Shown here piece after piece: positions 8,430-17,319 of a stretch of DNA of 64,000 bases. The DNA lies in the NCBI GenBank assembly GCA_964497925.1, contig CAZCFE010000002.1:59025-123024 (forward strand), read 5' to 3'. Made by a program: the position numbers and the translations under genes. Position 1 is the stretch's first letter. Every line of letters begins with the position of its first letter. The stretch is from CAIYWZ01 sp964497925. Its GTDB lineage: Bacteria; Pseudomonadota; Alphaproteobacteria; CAIYWZ01. Under the pieces are notes generated by a model. That model had not been told where the DNA came from. It ran no database searches and was given only the letters and a program-made list of their open reading frames with translations.

Positions 8430-9314
8430 TTACACATTATTATCTTGTTGCATACTCTTAAAAAGTTCCCCCAATATATTAACAGGAATGGTTATACGAG
8501 CTTCTTCACCTAATACACCCTCTCTTCCCTTAAAATGTTTTATCAGCATAGATCTCATAACAAAGTTGCCATTAGGGTTGACAATCATTTTTTCTATCTT
8601 GGGTGATTTTGTTCGCCATACCACCCCTGTAAAACTATGAAGAAGAATTGCAAGGCCAGGATAATCTTTACGTAACATACTGATTGGGTTCCTGAAAATT
8701 CCTCGATGCTCATATGTGATGCCCGCTTCCTCTTGACTAGGATTAAGGTCATAACTAGAAACAGACATTAAAAGGTTGTTATAATTATCGACATAACCAT
8801 CTAAATTATAACTTTCATTGCCAGCGCTATAGCCACTATCTTCAGGTAACTCGAAAAATCCTGTAATCGGTTGCTTACAAACATAAGAAATATAGGCTCC
8901 AATGTGGCATTGCATTCCTGAACACCCTGAAGATATGCCAGAAAATGCTCGGCTCATTTTTTCGGTGTTGGAGTTGAGGATAAGCTCTGTTAATTCTTGT
9001 TGATATTTTTGGGTTAAAGGAAAGAAAAAAGTAAGAGGCAGATCATAACCTTCTACAGAACCTTGTAAAGATAAACAAACGCTAGTCCCACGCTCATATG
9101 CACGCCATCGATGGCTTCTATCTTCATCCACAATAGGCTCACATCCAAAGTATGCCATTTGTCCTGTAGTAAGCTTTATAGGAGCTGTATAAATTTTATA
9201 TTCACCTGAACTGATTTCATTAAGTTTCGAAGCTGTTAATTCTTCAGATGCAAACATTGCATCACCGGTTACAATTTGACCTGCAATTAACATAATAGAC
9301 AATAATTTTCTCAT
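8430..9314 (-). CDS. Exported protein of unknown function
   Basis: 294 residues. The N-terminus is a signal peptide (Met-Arg-Lys-Leu-Leu-Ser-Ile-Met-Leu-Ile-Ala-Gly) with a likely cut near Ala-Met-Phe-Ala or Gly-Asp-Ala. The mature part has about six cysteines, including Gly-Cys-Ser-Gly-Met-Gln-Cys and Tyr-Val-Cys-Lys, which would suit periplasmic disulfides, and several Trp/Tyr-rich strands. I do not recognise the family. The gene lies between two dead transposases, so it may be horizontally acquired cargo. A 10-bp perfect hairpin lies just upstream of its start. Confidence 0.65.
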   Translation of the reverse strand: MRKLLSIMLIAGQIVTGDAMFASEELTASKLNEISSGEYKIYTAPIKLTTGQMAYFGCEPIVDEDRSHRWRAYERGTSVCLSLQGSVEGYDLPLTFFFPLTQKYQQELTELILNSNTEKMSRAFSGISSGCSGMQCHIGAYISYVCKQPITGFFELPEDSGYSAGNESYNLDGYVDNYNNLLMSVSSYDLNPSQEEAGITYEHRGIFRNPISMLRKDYPGLAILLHSFTGVVWRTKSPKIEKMIVNPNGNFVMRSMLIKHFKGREGVLGEEARITIPVNILGELFKSMQQDNNV

Positions 9315-9334
9315 GACCCATATTCTTTTTTTAA

Positions 9335-9360
9335 GTTGCTATATTCAACTATATAGCAAC
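9335..9360 (-). promoter_or_regulatory. Perfect hairpin in the leader of the exported-protein gene
   Basis: GTTGCTATAT at 9335-9344 pairs perfectly with ATATAGCAAC at 9351-9360 around a 6-base loop, 21 bases before the ATG of the gene at 9314. No T-run follows on either strand, so it is more likely an operator or an mRNA hairpin near the ribosome binding site than a terminator. Confidence 0.4.
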
Positions 9361-9528
9361 ATAATAATAAAAATTCAAGGTGTAATAACAAAAAAAATGT
9401 TGGTAAAATAAATATCTTGTTTCCTTGTATTGTCCTCATAAACCAGATATAAGGAATCATGATTTCCGGTTGTGGCGGAATTGTCAGACGCCCAGCTAAT
9501 GGCCAAGAATCACCCAAAAACAAACACT
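9361..9528. other. Non-coding stretch between exported-protein gene and IS remnant
   Basis: AT-rich sequence containing a possible upstream region of the exported-protein gene. I see no supported gene. Confidence 0.3.
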
Positions 9529-9850
9529 CTCAAGACCCAGTGCCTTGCCCCTTTCACGCAAACCCAAAATAGTCTGGGCATCAGGTGCTTTTTTTGGACA
9601 CAGGGAGCTTTAAAACCCCCTTAAAGCTTAAGCGATCTTCAATCATAAATTCTACCGCATCATCGGAAAAGTTATAAAGCGATAGTAAAATAAAAATCTT
9701 GGTCATTGTCAAGCCGCACAAAGCCTTTCTGAAACCTTTCCCGCCATTATTGTTCGCGCTAAACACAATTTGTTCTATAATCTTCTCAAGCTCGCTCCAA
9801 TTGACATGATCCTGGATCTTTTTGAGCGGATTATGAGCATCAATACGCAA
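9529..9850 (-). pseudogene. N-terminal fragment of a second IS5-type transposase
   Basis: The fragment starts with Met-Arg-Ile-Asp-Ala-His-Asn-Pro-Leu, then Asn-Trp-Ser-Glu-Leu-Glu and a Met-Thr-Lys-Ile-Phe-Ile-Leu-Leu-Ser-Leu-Tyr-Asn-Phe-Ser-Asp helix, the DUF772/InsH N-terminal domain of IS5-type transposases. Near 9588 the frame shifts; the next frame continues with Ala-Pro-Asp-Ala-Gln-Thr-Ile-Leu. The remaining catalytic part is missing. Domain type differs from the remnant at 7.8-8.4 kb, so these are two separate insertions. Confidence 0.7.
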
Positions 9851-9966
9851 ACATCCCCATCAATAAAAAATGAAAAATGATTTTCTTTCTGGCATTTTTT
9901 TGTTTTTTGGGTTAACTTATATTAAATATGTTGAAAGTTGTTAATAATTGTAAAGGATATAGCAAG

Positions 9967-11592
9967 ATGAAAAAAATAGTAATTGGTGCATGTGTACTGG
10001 GATTATCAGCCTGGATTATTCCACAAGTTTTCAAATTTGGCAATACCTCATCTTCATTAAAAATTTTAAAAAGAGGAAACGGAACAGAACCTCAAAGCTT
10101 AGATCCACATAAAACATCTGGTGTTCCTGAATCAAATATTACACTTGATCAACTTGAAGGGTTGCTCTCAACCGCCGCTGATGGTCAGAATATACCAGGG
10201 GTTGCTGAACGTTGGGAGGTGAGCAGTGATGGTAAGACCTATACTTTCTTTTTGCGCCAAAATGCAAAATGGTCCAATGGTGACCCTGTGACGGCTAATG
10301 ATTTTGTTTATGCTTGGCAAAGAATGGTAAATCCATTAACAGCATCAAATTGGACATATATTATTCAGCCTGTTAAAAACGCTAAAGAAATTTCAAAGGG
10401 GGAAAAGCAGGTTACGGAACTTGGCGTCAAGGCCGATGGCGATTACAAACTTATCGTTGAATTGAATGCTCCCACGCCATACTTCTTATCTTTGGCTGCA
10501 CATTCTTGCATGGTTCCATTGCATAAAAAAACAGTTGAGGCAAGCCCTGATAAATGGATGAGGCCTGGATCCATGGTTGGAAATGGTGCTTTCGTTTTGG
10601 ATGAATGGATGCCCCAGTCCCATGTGAAACTTAAAAAGAATCCCCACTATTGGGCGAGCGAAAGCGTTAAATTAGATGGGGTTATTTTCTATCCAATTGA
10701 CGATCGTCAATCTGAGCTTAAAAGGTTCAAAGCGGGTGATTTGCATATGACGAAATTTGTTCCCGCAGATCAGATTGAAATTTTAAAAAAGACAATGCCG
10801 GAATGCTATAAATCAGATCCTGCATATGCAACATATTTTTATACGTTCAATCACACAAAACCTCCATTTGATAATCCAAAAGTTCGTCAAGCATTAACTC
10901 TTGCAATCAATCGTGATGCATTAGTAGCTCAAGTGACAAAGGGAGATGAAAAGCCGGCCTATTCATTTGTGCCTCCGGCACCAGGTGACTATATCCCTCA
11001 AGAAATGCAATGCAAGCTTACAGATTCATCCACTCCTGTTCCTTGCAAAACGCTTACTCAGGAGCAAAGAGAAACTCTGGCTAAAAAAATACTTGCAGAG
11101 TCTGGATATAAATCGGGAGCGCCTATAGAGCTTGTTTACAATACGGATGAAAACCACAAAAAAATAGCAATTGCTCTTTCTAGTATGTGGAAAAGTGTTT
11201 TAGGAGTTCAAACTCAGATGAATAATAAGGAATGGAAGGTTTATCTTTCTGCAAGAGAGAAAAGGGATTACAATCTTTATAGACAGGTTTGGAGAGCTGA
11301 CTACAATGATCCAAGTACATTTTTGATTCTCTTCAAATCTGATAGTGGTAATGACAATACAGCTGGCTACAACTCACCCTCATATGATGTATTCATGGAG
11401 CAAAGCGCAAAACTTTCCGGAAAGACAAGAATGGAAGCAATGATGAATGCGGAAAAAGACTTCATGTCTAATTTTTCTGTAGCTCCTTTATATTATTTTG
11501 TGACAAATTGTCTTGTTGCAAAAAATGTTTCAGGCTATAAAGGAAGTCCTATGGATTACCATCTTTCTAAATGGATGAGCATTTCAAACTAA
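9967..11592 (+). CDS. oppA: OppA-type peptide-binding protein
   Basis: Periplasmic solute-binding protein (SBP_bac_5 family) that delivers oligopeptides to the OppBCDF importer. 541 residues. The start at 9967 has AAAGGA at 9952-9957, 9 bases upstream, and gives a clean signal peptide (Met-Lys-Lys-Ile-Val-Ile-Gly-Ala-Cys); an earlier in-frame ATG at 9928 would spoil it. The family opening Arg-Gly-Asn-Gly-Thr-Glu-Pro-Gln-Ser-Leu-Asp-Pro-His is present. The five-gene opp operon follows without gaps. Confidence 0.93.
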   Translation: MKKIVIGACVLGLSAWIIPQVFKFGNTSSSLKILKRGNGTEPQSLDPHKTSGVPESNITLDQLEGLLSTAADGQNIPGVAERWEVSSDGKTYTFFLRQNAKWSNGDPVTANDFVYAWQRMVNPLTASNWTYIIQPVKNAKEISKGEKQVTELGVKADGDYKLIVELNAPTPYFLSLAAHSCMVPLHKKTVEASPDKWMRPGSMVGNGAFVLDEWMPQSHVKLKKNPHYWASESVKLDGVIFYPIDDRQSELKRFKAGDLHMTKFVPADQIEILKKTMPECYKSDPAYATYFYTFNHTKPPFDNPKVRQALTLAINRDALVAQVTKGDEKPAYSFVPPAPGDYIPQEMQCKLTDSSTPVPCKTLTQEQRETLAKKILAESGYKSGAPIELVYNTDENHKKIAIALSSMWKSVLGVQTQMNNKEWKVYLSAREKRDYNLYRQVWRADYNDPSTFLILFKSDSGNDNTAGYNSPSYDVFMEQSAKLSGKTRMEAMMNAEKDFMSNFSVAPLYYFVTNCLVAKNVSGYKGSPMDYHLSKWMSISN

Positions 11593-11608
11593 GAAAGGAA
11601 TTTATTTT

Positions 11609-12526
11609 TTGTTAAAATTAATTTTAAAGAGAATTTTTGGGGCTATCCCTACTTTATTTGTTATTATTTCGATTTCGTTTTTCATGATTCGAATGGCTCC
11701 TGGAGGGCCGTTCGATCAGGAGCGTCAGCTTCCTCCTGAAATTATTGCCAACCTAAATAAAGCTTACCATTTGGATGAGCCATTATACATGCAGTTTGGT
11801 CGATATTTGTGGGGCATTGCGCATGGTGACTTTGGCCCATCTTTTCAATATAAAGATTACACTGTGAGTGAGCTGATTTATCAAGGATTTCCGGTTTCTT
11901 TAAAAATTGGAGGCATGGCTATTATTTTAGCGGCAGCTATTGGAATTTTTCTTGGAACAATTGCTGCGTTGAGGCAAAATACACGAACAGATTATATGAT
12001 TATGGGATTTTCAATGACTGGTATTACGATTCCAAGTTTTGTCATGGCCCCTCTTTTAAGTCTTGTGATTGGTGTTTATTTGCGTTTATTGCCTGTTGGT
12101 GGATGGGGTGAAATAAATCATATGATTTTGCCAATTATTGCACTTACTCTCCCGCAAATTGCTTATATTTCGCGTCTAACACGTGGAAGTATGATTGAGA
12201 TTTTACGCAGCAATTACATTAGAACAGCAAAAGCAAAAGGCTTGTCTGAAAATGTTATTTTATTCCGCCATGCATTAAGAGGAGCGTTGCTTCCAGTTGT
12301 ATCATATTTAGGGCCAGCAACAGCAGGCATTATAACAGGATCTGTTGTGATTGAAAAAATCTTTGGAATTCCTGGAATTGGTCGTTTTTTTGTGCTGGGA
12401 GCCTTGAATCGTGATTATACCTTAGTTATGGGAGTGGTCGTATTTTATGGATTGCTGATTATGCTTTGTAATTTAATTGTGGATATCCTTTATGGAGTCC
12501 TTGATCCTAAAGTGAGGTATGAATAA
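11609..12526 (+). CDS. oppB: Oligopeptide ABC transporter permease OppB
   Basis: Inner-membrane permease, 305 residues, six predicted helices, binding-protein-dependent transport family. The EAA-type cytoplasmic loop that docks the ATPases reads Arg-Thr-Ala-Lys-Ala-Lys-Gly-Leu. The start is TTG with AAAGGA (11594-11599) 9 bases upstream. Its stop shares one base with the oppC start (TAATG). Confidence 0.93.
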   Translation: MLKLILKRIFGAIPTLFVIISISFFMIRMAPGGPFDQERQLPPEIIANLNKAYHLDEPLYMQFGRYLWGIAHGDFGPSFQYKDYTVSELIYQGFPVSLKIGGMAIILAAAIGIFLGTIAALRQNTRTDYMIMGFSMTGITIPSFVMAPLLSLVIGVYLRLLPVGGWGEINHMILPIIALTLPQIAYISRLTRGSMIEILRSNYIRTAKAKGLSENVILFRHALRGALLPVVSYLGPATAGIITGSVVIEKIFGIPGIGRFFVLGALNRDYTLVMGVVVFYGLLIMLCNLIVDILYGVLDPKVRYE

Positions 12527-13389
12527 TGGAACAGGTACTAAAAGGACGCAGTCTTTGGAGGGATGCAAGAGCACGCTTATTTTCCAATAGAGCCGCATTT
12601 TTTGCCTTTATTGTTTTAAGTTGCATAACAATACTTGCTGTTTTTGGGCCAATGTTGAGCTCATATGAAATTGACTATATTGCTTGGGATTTTGTTAGTG
12701 TTCCTCCTAATTTGAGTCAAGGATTTCCTTTTGGAACAGATGGAAATGGGCGAGATTTATTTGTTCGAACCATGTTTGGGACCCGTATTTCTCTCATGGT
12801 TGCGTTTGTTGCGAGTTTAGTTAGTCTTTTTATCGGGGTCACTTATGGAGCTATTTCAGGGTTTGTTGGAGGAAAAACAGATTCCTATATGATGCGATTT
12901 GTGGACGTTTTTTATTCCATTCCTTATATGTTCTTTGTGATTTTATTGATGGTGTTTTTCGGGCGAAAAATATACTTGATTTTTATGGCCATTGGTGCTG
13001 TTGAATGGCTCGATATGGCAAGAATTGTCAGAGGACAGACTTTGTCGCTAAGGCATAAAGAGTTTGTTGAGGCTGCTGTTGCTGGAGGGCTTACAAAATG
13101 GAAAATTATTAAAAAACATATTATTCCAAACGTATTGGGTCCTGTGGCGGTCTTTTTAACCTTGACTATTCCAAAAGTTATTTTGCTTGAATCTTTCTTA
13201 AGTTTCTTAGGGCTTGGCATTCAAGAACCAATGACCAGTTGGGGAGTCTTAATTAGCGAAGGAGCTGATCAAATGGAAACGGCGTGGTGGTCGCTTTTAT
13301 TTCCTGCAAGTTTCCTAGCGGTTACTTTGTTTTGTTTTAATTTTATAGGGGATGGGTTAAGAGATGCTCTTGATCCCAAGGATAGATGA
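12526..13389 (+). CDS. oppC: Oligopeptide ABC transporter permease OppC
   Basis: Second permease of the importer, 287 residues. It has the OppC N-terminal domain with a cytoplasmic start and first helix (Ala-Phe-Phe-Ala-Phe-Ile-Val-Leu), a periplasmic segment containing Gly-Thr-Asp-Gly-Asn-Gly-Arg-Asp, and an EAA loop (Glu-Ala-Ala-Val-Ala-Gly-Gly). It overlaps both neighbours (TAATG with oppB, ATGA with oppD), which fits tight coupling of subunit synthesis. Confidence 0.93.
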   Translation: MEQVLKGRSLWRDARARLFSNRAAFFAFIVLSCITILAVFGPMLSSYEIDYIAWDFVSVPPNLSQGFPFGTDGNGRDLFVRTMFGTRISLMVAFVASLVSLFIGVTYGAISGFVGGKTDSYMMRFVDVFYSIPYMFFVILLMVFFGRKIYLIFMAIGAVEWLDMARIVRGQTLSLRHKEFVEAAVAGGLTKWKIIKKHIIPNVLGPVAVFLTLTIPKVILLESFLSFLGLGIQEPMTSWGVLISEGADQMETAWWSLLFPASFLAVTLFCFNFIGDGLRDALDPKDR

Positions 13390-14357
13390 GTAATATTATG
13401 GAAAAACCAATTTTGTCTGTGACGGATCTTAAGGCGACATTTGATACAGCAGATGGCCTTGTGGACGCTGTTCATGGCGTGAGCTTCGATGTCTTTAAAG
13501 GGGAAGTTTTAGGGTTTGTTGGTGAGTCAGGCGCCGGGAAAAGCCAAGTTTTTATGTCCATTATGGGAATTCTTGCCTCTAATGGAAAAGCTTCTGGAAG
13601 CGTTTTGTTTAATGATCAAGAGATCCTTGGCCTTCCTCTTGAAAAATTAAACTCTATCCGAGGCGATAAACTTTCTATGATTTTTCAAGATCCAATGACA
13701 TCACTAAATCCTTATTTAAGCATTTCTAAACAGATGAGTGAAGTTTTGGTTCAGCATCAAGGTCTGTCTTGGGATAAAGCACATATAAAGTCTCTTGAAA
13801 TGTTGGATTGTGTCAAAATACCAGAAGCAAAAATGCGATCAAAAATGTATCCACATGAGCTTTCTGGCGGCATGCGTCAACGTGTGATGATTGCTATGGC
13901 TTTGTTATGTAAGCCAGATATTCTAATTGCTGATGAGCCCACCACCGCTCTTGACGTTACAGTTCAGGCGCAAATCTTAGATCTTATGCTCGACTTACGT
14001 AAGGATTTTGGCACATCTATTGTGATGATCACTCATGATTTGGGAGTTGTTGCACAAATTTGTGACCGCGTTCATGTTATGTATGGTGGACGCATTGTGG
14101 AAAAAGGGGATGTTAATCAAATTTTTTATAATCCTATTCATCCTTACACACAAGGACTTTTAAATTCAACACCTCGTATCGATGAAAAAACAAATGAATC
14201 GTTGGTCGCTATTCCGGGCCATCCGCCTACATTAGGACAACTTTCAAAAGGGTGTGCATTTCAAGATCGATGTGATTTTTGTATGCCAAAATGCTTAGAG
14301 GAAAGGCCCGAGCTCGAGCCTACTTATTCAGGAGGATCTGTCGCATGTCATCTTTAA
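13386..14357 (+). CDS. oppD: Oligopeptide ABC transporter ATPase OppD
   Basis: Cytoplasmic ATPase, 323 residues. Walker A is Gly-Glu-Ser-Gly-Ala-Gly-Lys-Ser, the signature is Leu-Ser-Gly-Gly-Met-Arg-Gln-Arg, and Walker B runs into Ala-Asp-Glu-Pro-Thr. The C-terminal oligo_HPY extension contains the Cys residues that bind the 4Fe-4S cluster in some members (Gly-Cys-Ala-Phe, Arg-Cys-Asp-Phe-Cys, Lys-Cys). The start overlaps the oppC stop by 4 bases. Confidence 0.93.
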   Translation: MSNIMEKPILSVTDLKATFDTADGLVDAVHGVSFDVFKGEVLGFVGESGAGKSQVFMSIMGILASNGKASGSVLFNDQEILGLPLEKLNSIRGDKLSMIFQDPMTSLNPYLSISKQMSEVLVQHQGLSWDKAHIKSLEMLDCVKIPEAKMRSKMYPHELSGGMRQRVMIAMALLCKPDILIADEPTTALDVTVQAQILDLMLDLRKDFGTSIVMITHDLGVVAQICDRVHVMYGGRIVEKGDVNQIFYNPIHPYTQGLLNSTPRIDEKTNESLVAIPGHPPTLGQLSKGCAFQDRCDFCMPKCLEERPELEPTYSGGSVACHL

Positions 14358-15328
14358 ACCCCCTTTTGAATGTTGAAAATTTAAGTGTAGAATTTGATAT
14401 AGCCGGAAAAGGAATGTTTGGTAAAAAGCAAATATTGCGTGCTGTTGATAATGTTTCTTTTGATCTTATGCCAGGAGAAACTTTAGGCATTGTCGGAGAG
14501 TCTGGTTGTGGAAAATCAACTCTTGGGCGAGCAATTTTGCAATTGGTGAAAACATCCTTTGGAAAAGTAACTTTGGATGGGGTTGATTTGAAGAGTCTAT
14601 CTCAAGATCAACTTCGTCAGTCTAGAAAAGATATGCAAATGATTTTTCAAGATCCTTTAGCATCTTTAAATCCAAGATTGACAATTAAGCAAATCATTTC
14701 AGAACCTTTAGAAGTTTTTTCTCCCGAATTAACGTCTATTGATGTTGAAAAACGAGTTTTTGAAATGCTTGATTTTGTAGGATTATCCAAGACATACATC
14801 AATCGTTACCCACATGAGTTTTCAGGGGGACAGTGTCAAAGAATTGGAATTGCAAGAGCTATGATTTCTCGCCCAAAACTTATAGTGTGTGATGAGCCAG
14901 TGAGCGCATTAGATGTTTCCATTCAAGCTCAAATCGTGAATTTATTGTCAGATCTTCAAAAAGAGTTTAAAACTTCTTTGATTTTTATCTCGCATAATTT
15001 AAGCATTGTTAGACACATTAGTCATCGTATTTTGGTTCTTTATTTAGGCCGTATGGCAGAGCTTTCTGATTATCAAGAATTATATGATCATCCATATCAT
15101 CCTTATACAAGTGCTTTGATTTCTGCTGTTCCAATTCCAGATCCAAAACTTGGAAGAGGAAGAAAACTTAAATTGCTATCTGGTGATATTCCTTCGCCAA
15201 TTAATCCGCCAAGTGGCTGTTCTTTTAGGACTCGTTGTCCAAAAGCTCAGGAGCTTTGTGCGCAGATAAAGCCAGAGTTCAATCAGCGTAATCCTAATCA
15301 TTTTGTTGCTTGTCATTTTCCAGATTAA
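14345..15328 (+). CDS. oppF: Oligopeptide ABC transporter ATPase OppF
   Basis: Second ATPase of the Opp importer, 327 residues, Walker A Gly-Glu-Ser-Gly-Cys-Gly-Lys-Ser, signature Phe-Ser-Gly-Gly-Gln-Cys-Gln-Arg, Walker B to Cys-Asp-Glu-Pro-Val-Ser. The frame is open further upstream, but ATG 14345 is the sensible start: AGGAGG at 14330-14335 lies 9 bases before it and the protein begins at the usual place. The gene overlaps the end of oppD by 13 bases. Confidence 0.92.
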   Translation: MSSLNPLLNVENLSVEFDIAGKGMFGKKQILRAVDNVSFDLMPGETLGIVGESGCGKSTLGRAILQLVKTSFGKVTLDGVDLKSLSQDQLRQSRKDMQMIFQDPLASLNPRLTIKQIISEPLEVFSPELTSIDVEKRVFEMLDFVGLSKTYINRYPHEFSGGQCQRIGIARAMISRPKLIVCDEPVSALDVSIQAQIVNLLSDLQKEFKTSLIFISHNLSIVRHISHRILVLYLGRMAELSDYQELYDHPYHPYTSALISAVPIPDPKLGRGRKLKLLSGDIPSPINPPSGCSFRTRCPKAQELCAQIKPEFNQRNPNHFVACHFPD

Positions 15329-15339
15329 AAGGATAAAAA

Positions 15340-16368
15340 ATGGAATTAAACTTAAGATCAAAAGATATTTTAAAACATATTATTGAAACTTATGTTGAAA
15401 CTGGTGAACCTGTTGGATCAAGAACGCTTTCTAATAGGCTTGGGATGAGTCTATCTCCTGCCACAATTAGAAATGTTATGGCGGATCTTGAGTCTTCAGG
15501 TTATTTATACTCGCCACATACATCGGCAGGGCGTCTTCCAACTGATTCTGGATTTCGATTTTTTATCAATGGATTATTAGAAGTTGGTGATATTAATGAT
15601 TTAGACCGCAGCGAATTGGAAGAAAAGTGTTCGCTTCGTGGAAAAAGTTTAAGTGATGTTCTCTCTGATGCAACTAAAACGCTTTCAGGTCTTACTAAGT
15701 GTGCAGGCCTTGTTTTATCCCCAAAAGGTGAAGTTGCGCTTAAGCACGTTGAATTTGTGTTTTTAAGTCCAGGAAGAGGCCTTGCTGTTTTAGTAACACA
15801 AGATGGTAATGTAGAAAATCGTTTAATCGATTTGCCTGAGGGCATTATGCCATCCACTTTAATTGAAGCATCAAATTATCTTAATTCAAAATTGGTAGGA
15901 AAAACTTTAAATGAGGCAAAATCAATCCTTCAAAATGAGTTGTCCTTGCAAAAAAGCGAATTAGATACATTGGTGTCAAATTTGATGCAAAATGGTGCTG
16001 GGACGTGGTATAAAGGTGATGAAAAAGGAGTATTGATTGTAAAGGGGCAATCTAATTTGCTTCAAGACGTAACTGAACTTCAAGAACTTGGGAAGGTAAA
16101 GGCATTATTTGATTTGCTTGAAACTCAAGACTCTTTGTTAGATTTGTTGGATGCGTCTATTGTTGCTGAAGGTATTCAAATTTTTATTGGGTCAGAGAAC
16201 CCACTTTTTAGCAATAGTGGATGTTCTTTAATTGTAGCCCCTTATAAAGATTCATCTCAAAAAGTAATTGGCGCTATTGGCGTGATTGGGCCTTCAAGGC
16301 TAAATTATGCACGTGTCATACCGATGGTGGATTATACAGCAAAATTAATTGGAAAATTATTTAATTAA
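15340..16368 (+). CDS. hrcA: Heat-inducible transcription repressor HrcA
   Basis: Repressor that binds the CIRCE operator of chaperone operons. 342 residues: N-terminal winged helix with Ser-Pro-Ala-Thr-Ile-Arg-Asn-Val-Met-Ala-Asp-Leu-Glu, then the HrcA GAF-like dimerisation domain ending in Ile-Gly-Val-Ile-Gly-Pro-Ser-Arg-Leu-Asn-Tyr. AAAGGA lies 6 to 7 bases before the ATG. It follows oppF by 11 bases and precedes grpE. I see no CIRCE (TTAGCACTC-type) inverted repeat next to either gene, so its targets are elsewhere. Confidence 0.93.
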   Translation: MELNLRSKDILKHIIETYVETGEPVGSRTLSNRLGMSLSPATIRNVMADLESSGYLYSPHTSAGRLPTDSGFRFFINGLLEVGDINDLDRSELEEKCSLRGKSLSDVLSDATKTLSGLTKCAGLVLSPKGEVALKHVEFVFLSPGRGLAVLVTQDGNVENRLIDLPEGIMPSTLIEASNYLNSKLVGKTLNEAKSILQNELSLQKSELDTLVSNLMQNGAGTWYKGDEKGVLIVKGQSNLLQDVTELQELGKVKALFDLLETQDSLLDLLDASIVAEGIQIFIGSENPLFSNSGCSLIVAPYKDSSQKVIGAIGVIGPSRLNYARVIPMVDYTAKLIGKLFN

Positions 16369-16380
16369 GGAGATAAAAAC

Positions 16381-16890
16381 ATGAGTGAGATTGAGAAAAA
16401 CGAACAAGAGCAAATTGAGCAAGATCCAAATATTACCCTGATTGAGGAAATTGCAAGTTTAAAAGATCAGCTTTTACGCTCTTTGGCAGAGCAAGAAAAC
16501 ATTAGAAAGCGCAGCATTCGTGAACGTGAAGAAGCAAGCAAATATGCTGTTTCTAGTTTCGCAAGAGAGCTTTTAAGTGTTGGAGACAATTTAAGAAGAG
16601 CTTTGCAAGTTGCGCCACAAGATGAAAATGAACAAACCAAAACATTCATTATGGGTGTAGAAATGACTGAAAAAGAGTTACTTCATGCATTTGAAAAATT
16701 TGGAGTTAAAAAAGTCAATACTCAAGAAAATGAAAAATTTGATCACAATTTTCATCAGGCTATGTTTGAAGCTGAAGATGATGATAAAGAGCCAGGTACA
16801 ATTATTCAAGTTATGCAGGCAGGTTATATTTTGCATGATCGTTTATTAAGGCCATCATTAGTAGGGGTTTCAAAAAAAAGAGTTTCATAA
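16381..16890 (+). CDS. grpE: Nucleotide exchange factor GrpE
   Basis: DnaK co-chaperone that releases ADP. 169 residues with an N-terminal long helix (about 20-80, coiled coil: Leu-Lys-Asp-Gln-Leu-Leu-Arg-Ser-Leu-Ala-Glu-Gln-Glu-Asn) and the C-terminal beta domain with the late Val-Met-Gln-Ala-Gly-Tyr and Leu-Leu-Arg-Pro motif. A good AAGGAG lies 7 bases before the ATG. The dnaK-dnaJ pair is not adjacent. Confidence 0.93.
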   Translation: MSEIEKNEQEQIEQDPNITLIEEIASLKDQLLRSLAEQENIRKRSIREREEASKYAVSSFARELLSVGDNLRRALQVAPQDENEQTKTFIMGVEMTEKELLHAFEKFGVKKVNTQENEKFDHNFHQAMFEAEDDDKEPGTIIQVMQAGYILHDRLLRPSLVGVSKKRVS

Positions 16891-17319
16891 ATGATTCAAT
16901 TTGAGGCGACTAAAGTATTAAAAGTTCCTTTGAAATTATTGTTTGAAATTGTATCTGATATCGATCGTTATCCTGAATTTGTTCCATGGTGTTTGGATGC
17001 TAAGGTTTTAAAAGAAAATGATAAAATCACAGCGCAGCTCACAGTTGGAACTTCTTTTTTAAAAAATAGTTATGTTTCAGATGTTAAGTTGATCCCGTAT
17101 TCCAGAATTGAGTCTGTAGGTTCTTCAGGGCCTTTAAAATCATTAAAAAATATATGGGAATTCAAAGAAACGGAAGAGGGGGTCCATGTTCATTTATTAT
17201 GCACATTCGAACTTTCTTCCTTTCTTTTTCATGGGATGATGAAAAAAATGATTGATGAGGTTGGATCAAAAATGATAGAAGCTTTTGAGAAAAGAGCAAA
17301 CGACTTATTTTCCTCATGA
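16891..17319 (+). CDS. RatA/Coq10-type START domain protein
   Basis: 142-residue polyketide-cyclase/START family protein of the Coq10/RatA group. The N-terminal segment Val-Ser-Asp-Ile-Asp-Arg-Tyr-Pro-Glu-Phe-Val-Pro-Trp-Cys is diagnostic. In mitochondria and alphaproteobacteria the family is tied to ubiquinone binding. The E. coli member was described as a toxin that binds 50S subunits, so I do not choose a symbol. It starts immediately after the grpE stop and overlaps mutY by 4 bases. Confidence 0.85.
   Translation: MIQFEATKVLKVPLKLLFEIVSDIDRYPEFVPWCLDAKVLKENDKITAQLTVGTSFLKNSYVSDVKLIPYSRIESVGSSGPLKSLKNIWEFKETEEGVHVHLLCTFELSSFLFHGMMKKMIDEVGSKMIEAFEKRANDLFSS

Noticed and set aside
9335..9360. 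Hairpin as a Rho-independent terminator
   Set aside because: No T-run follows the stem on either strand.
9311..9523. Open frame of 70 codons on the minus strand before the exported gene
   Set aside because: Low-complexity hydrophobic frame through the hairpin and leader; no ribosome site or family resemblance, and it overlaps the next gene's upstream region.
15328..16381. CIRCE operator near hrcA-grpE
   Set aside because: No TTAGCACTC-type inverted repeat is seen before hrcA or grpE; the genes are in the opp operon.
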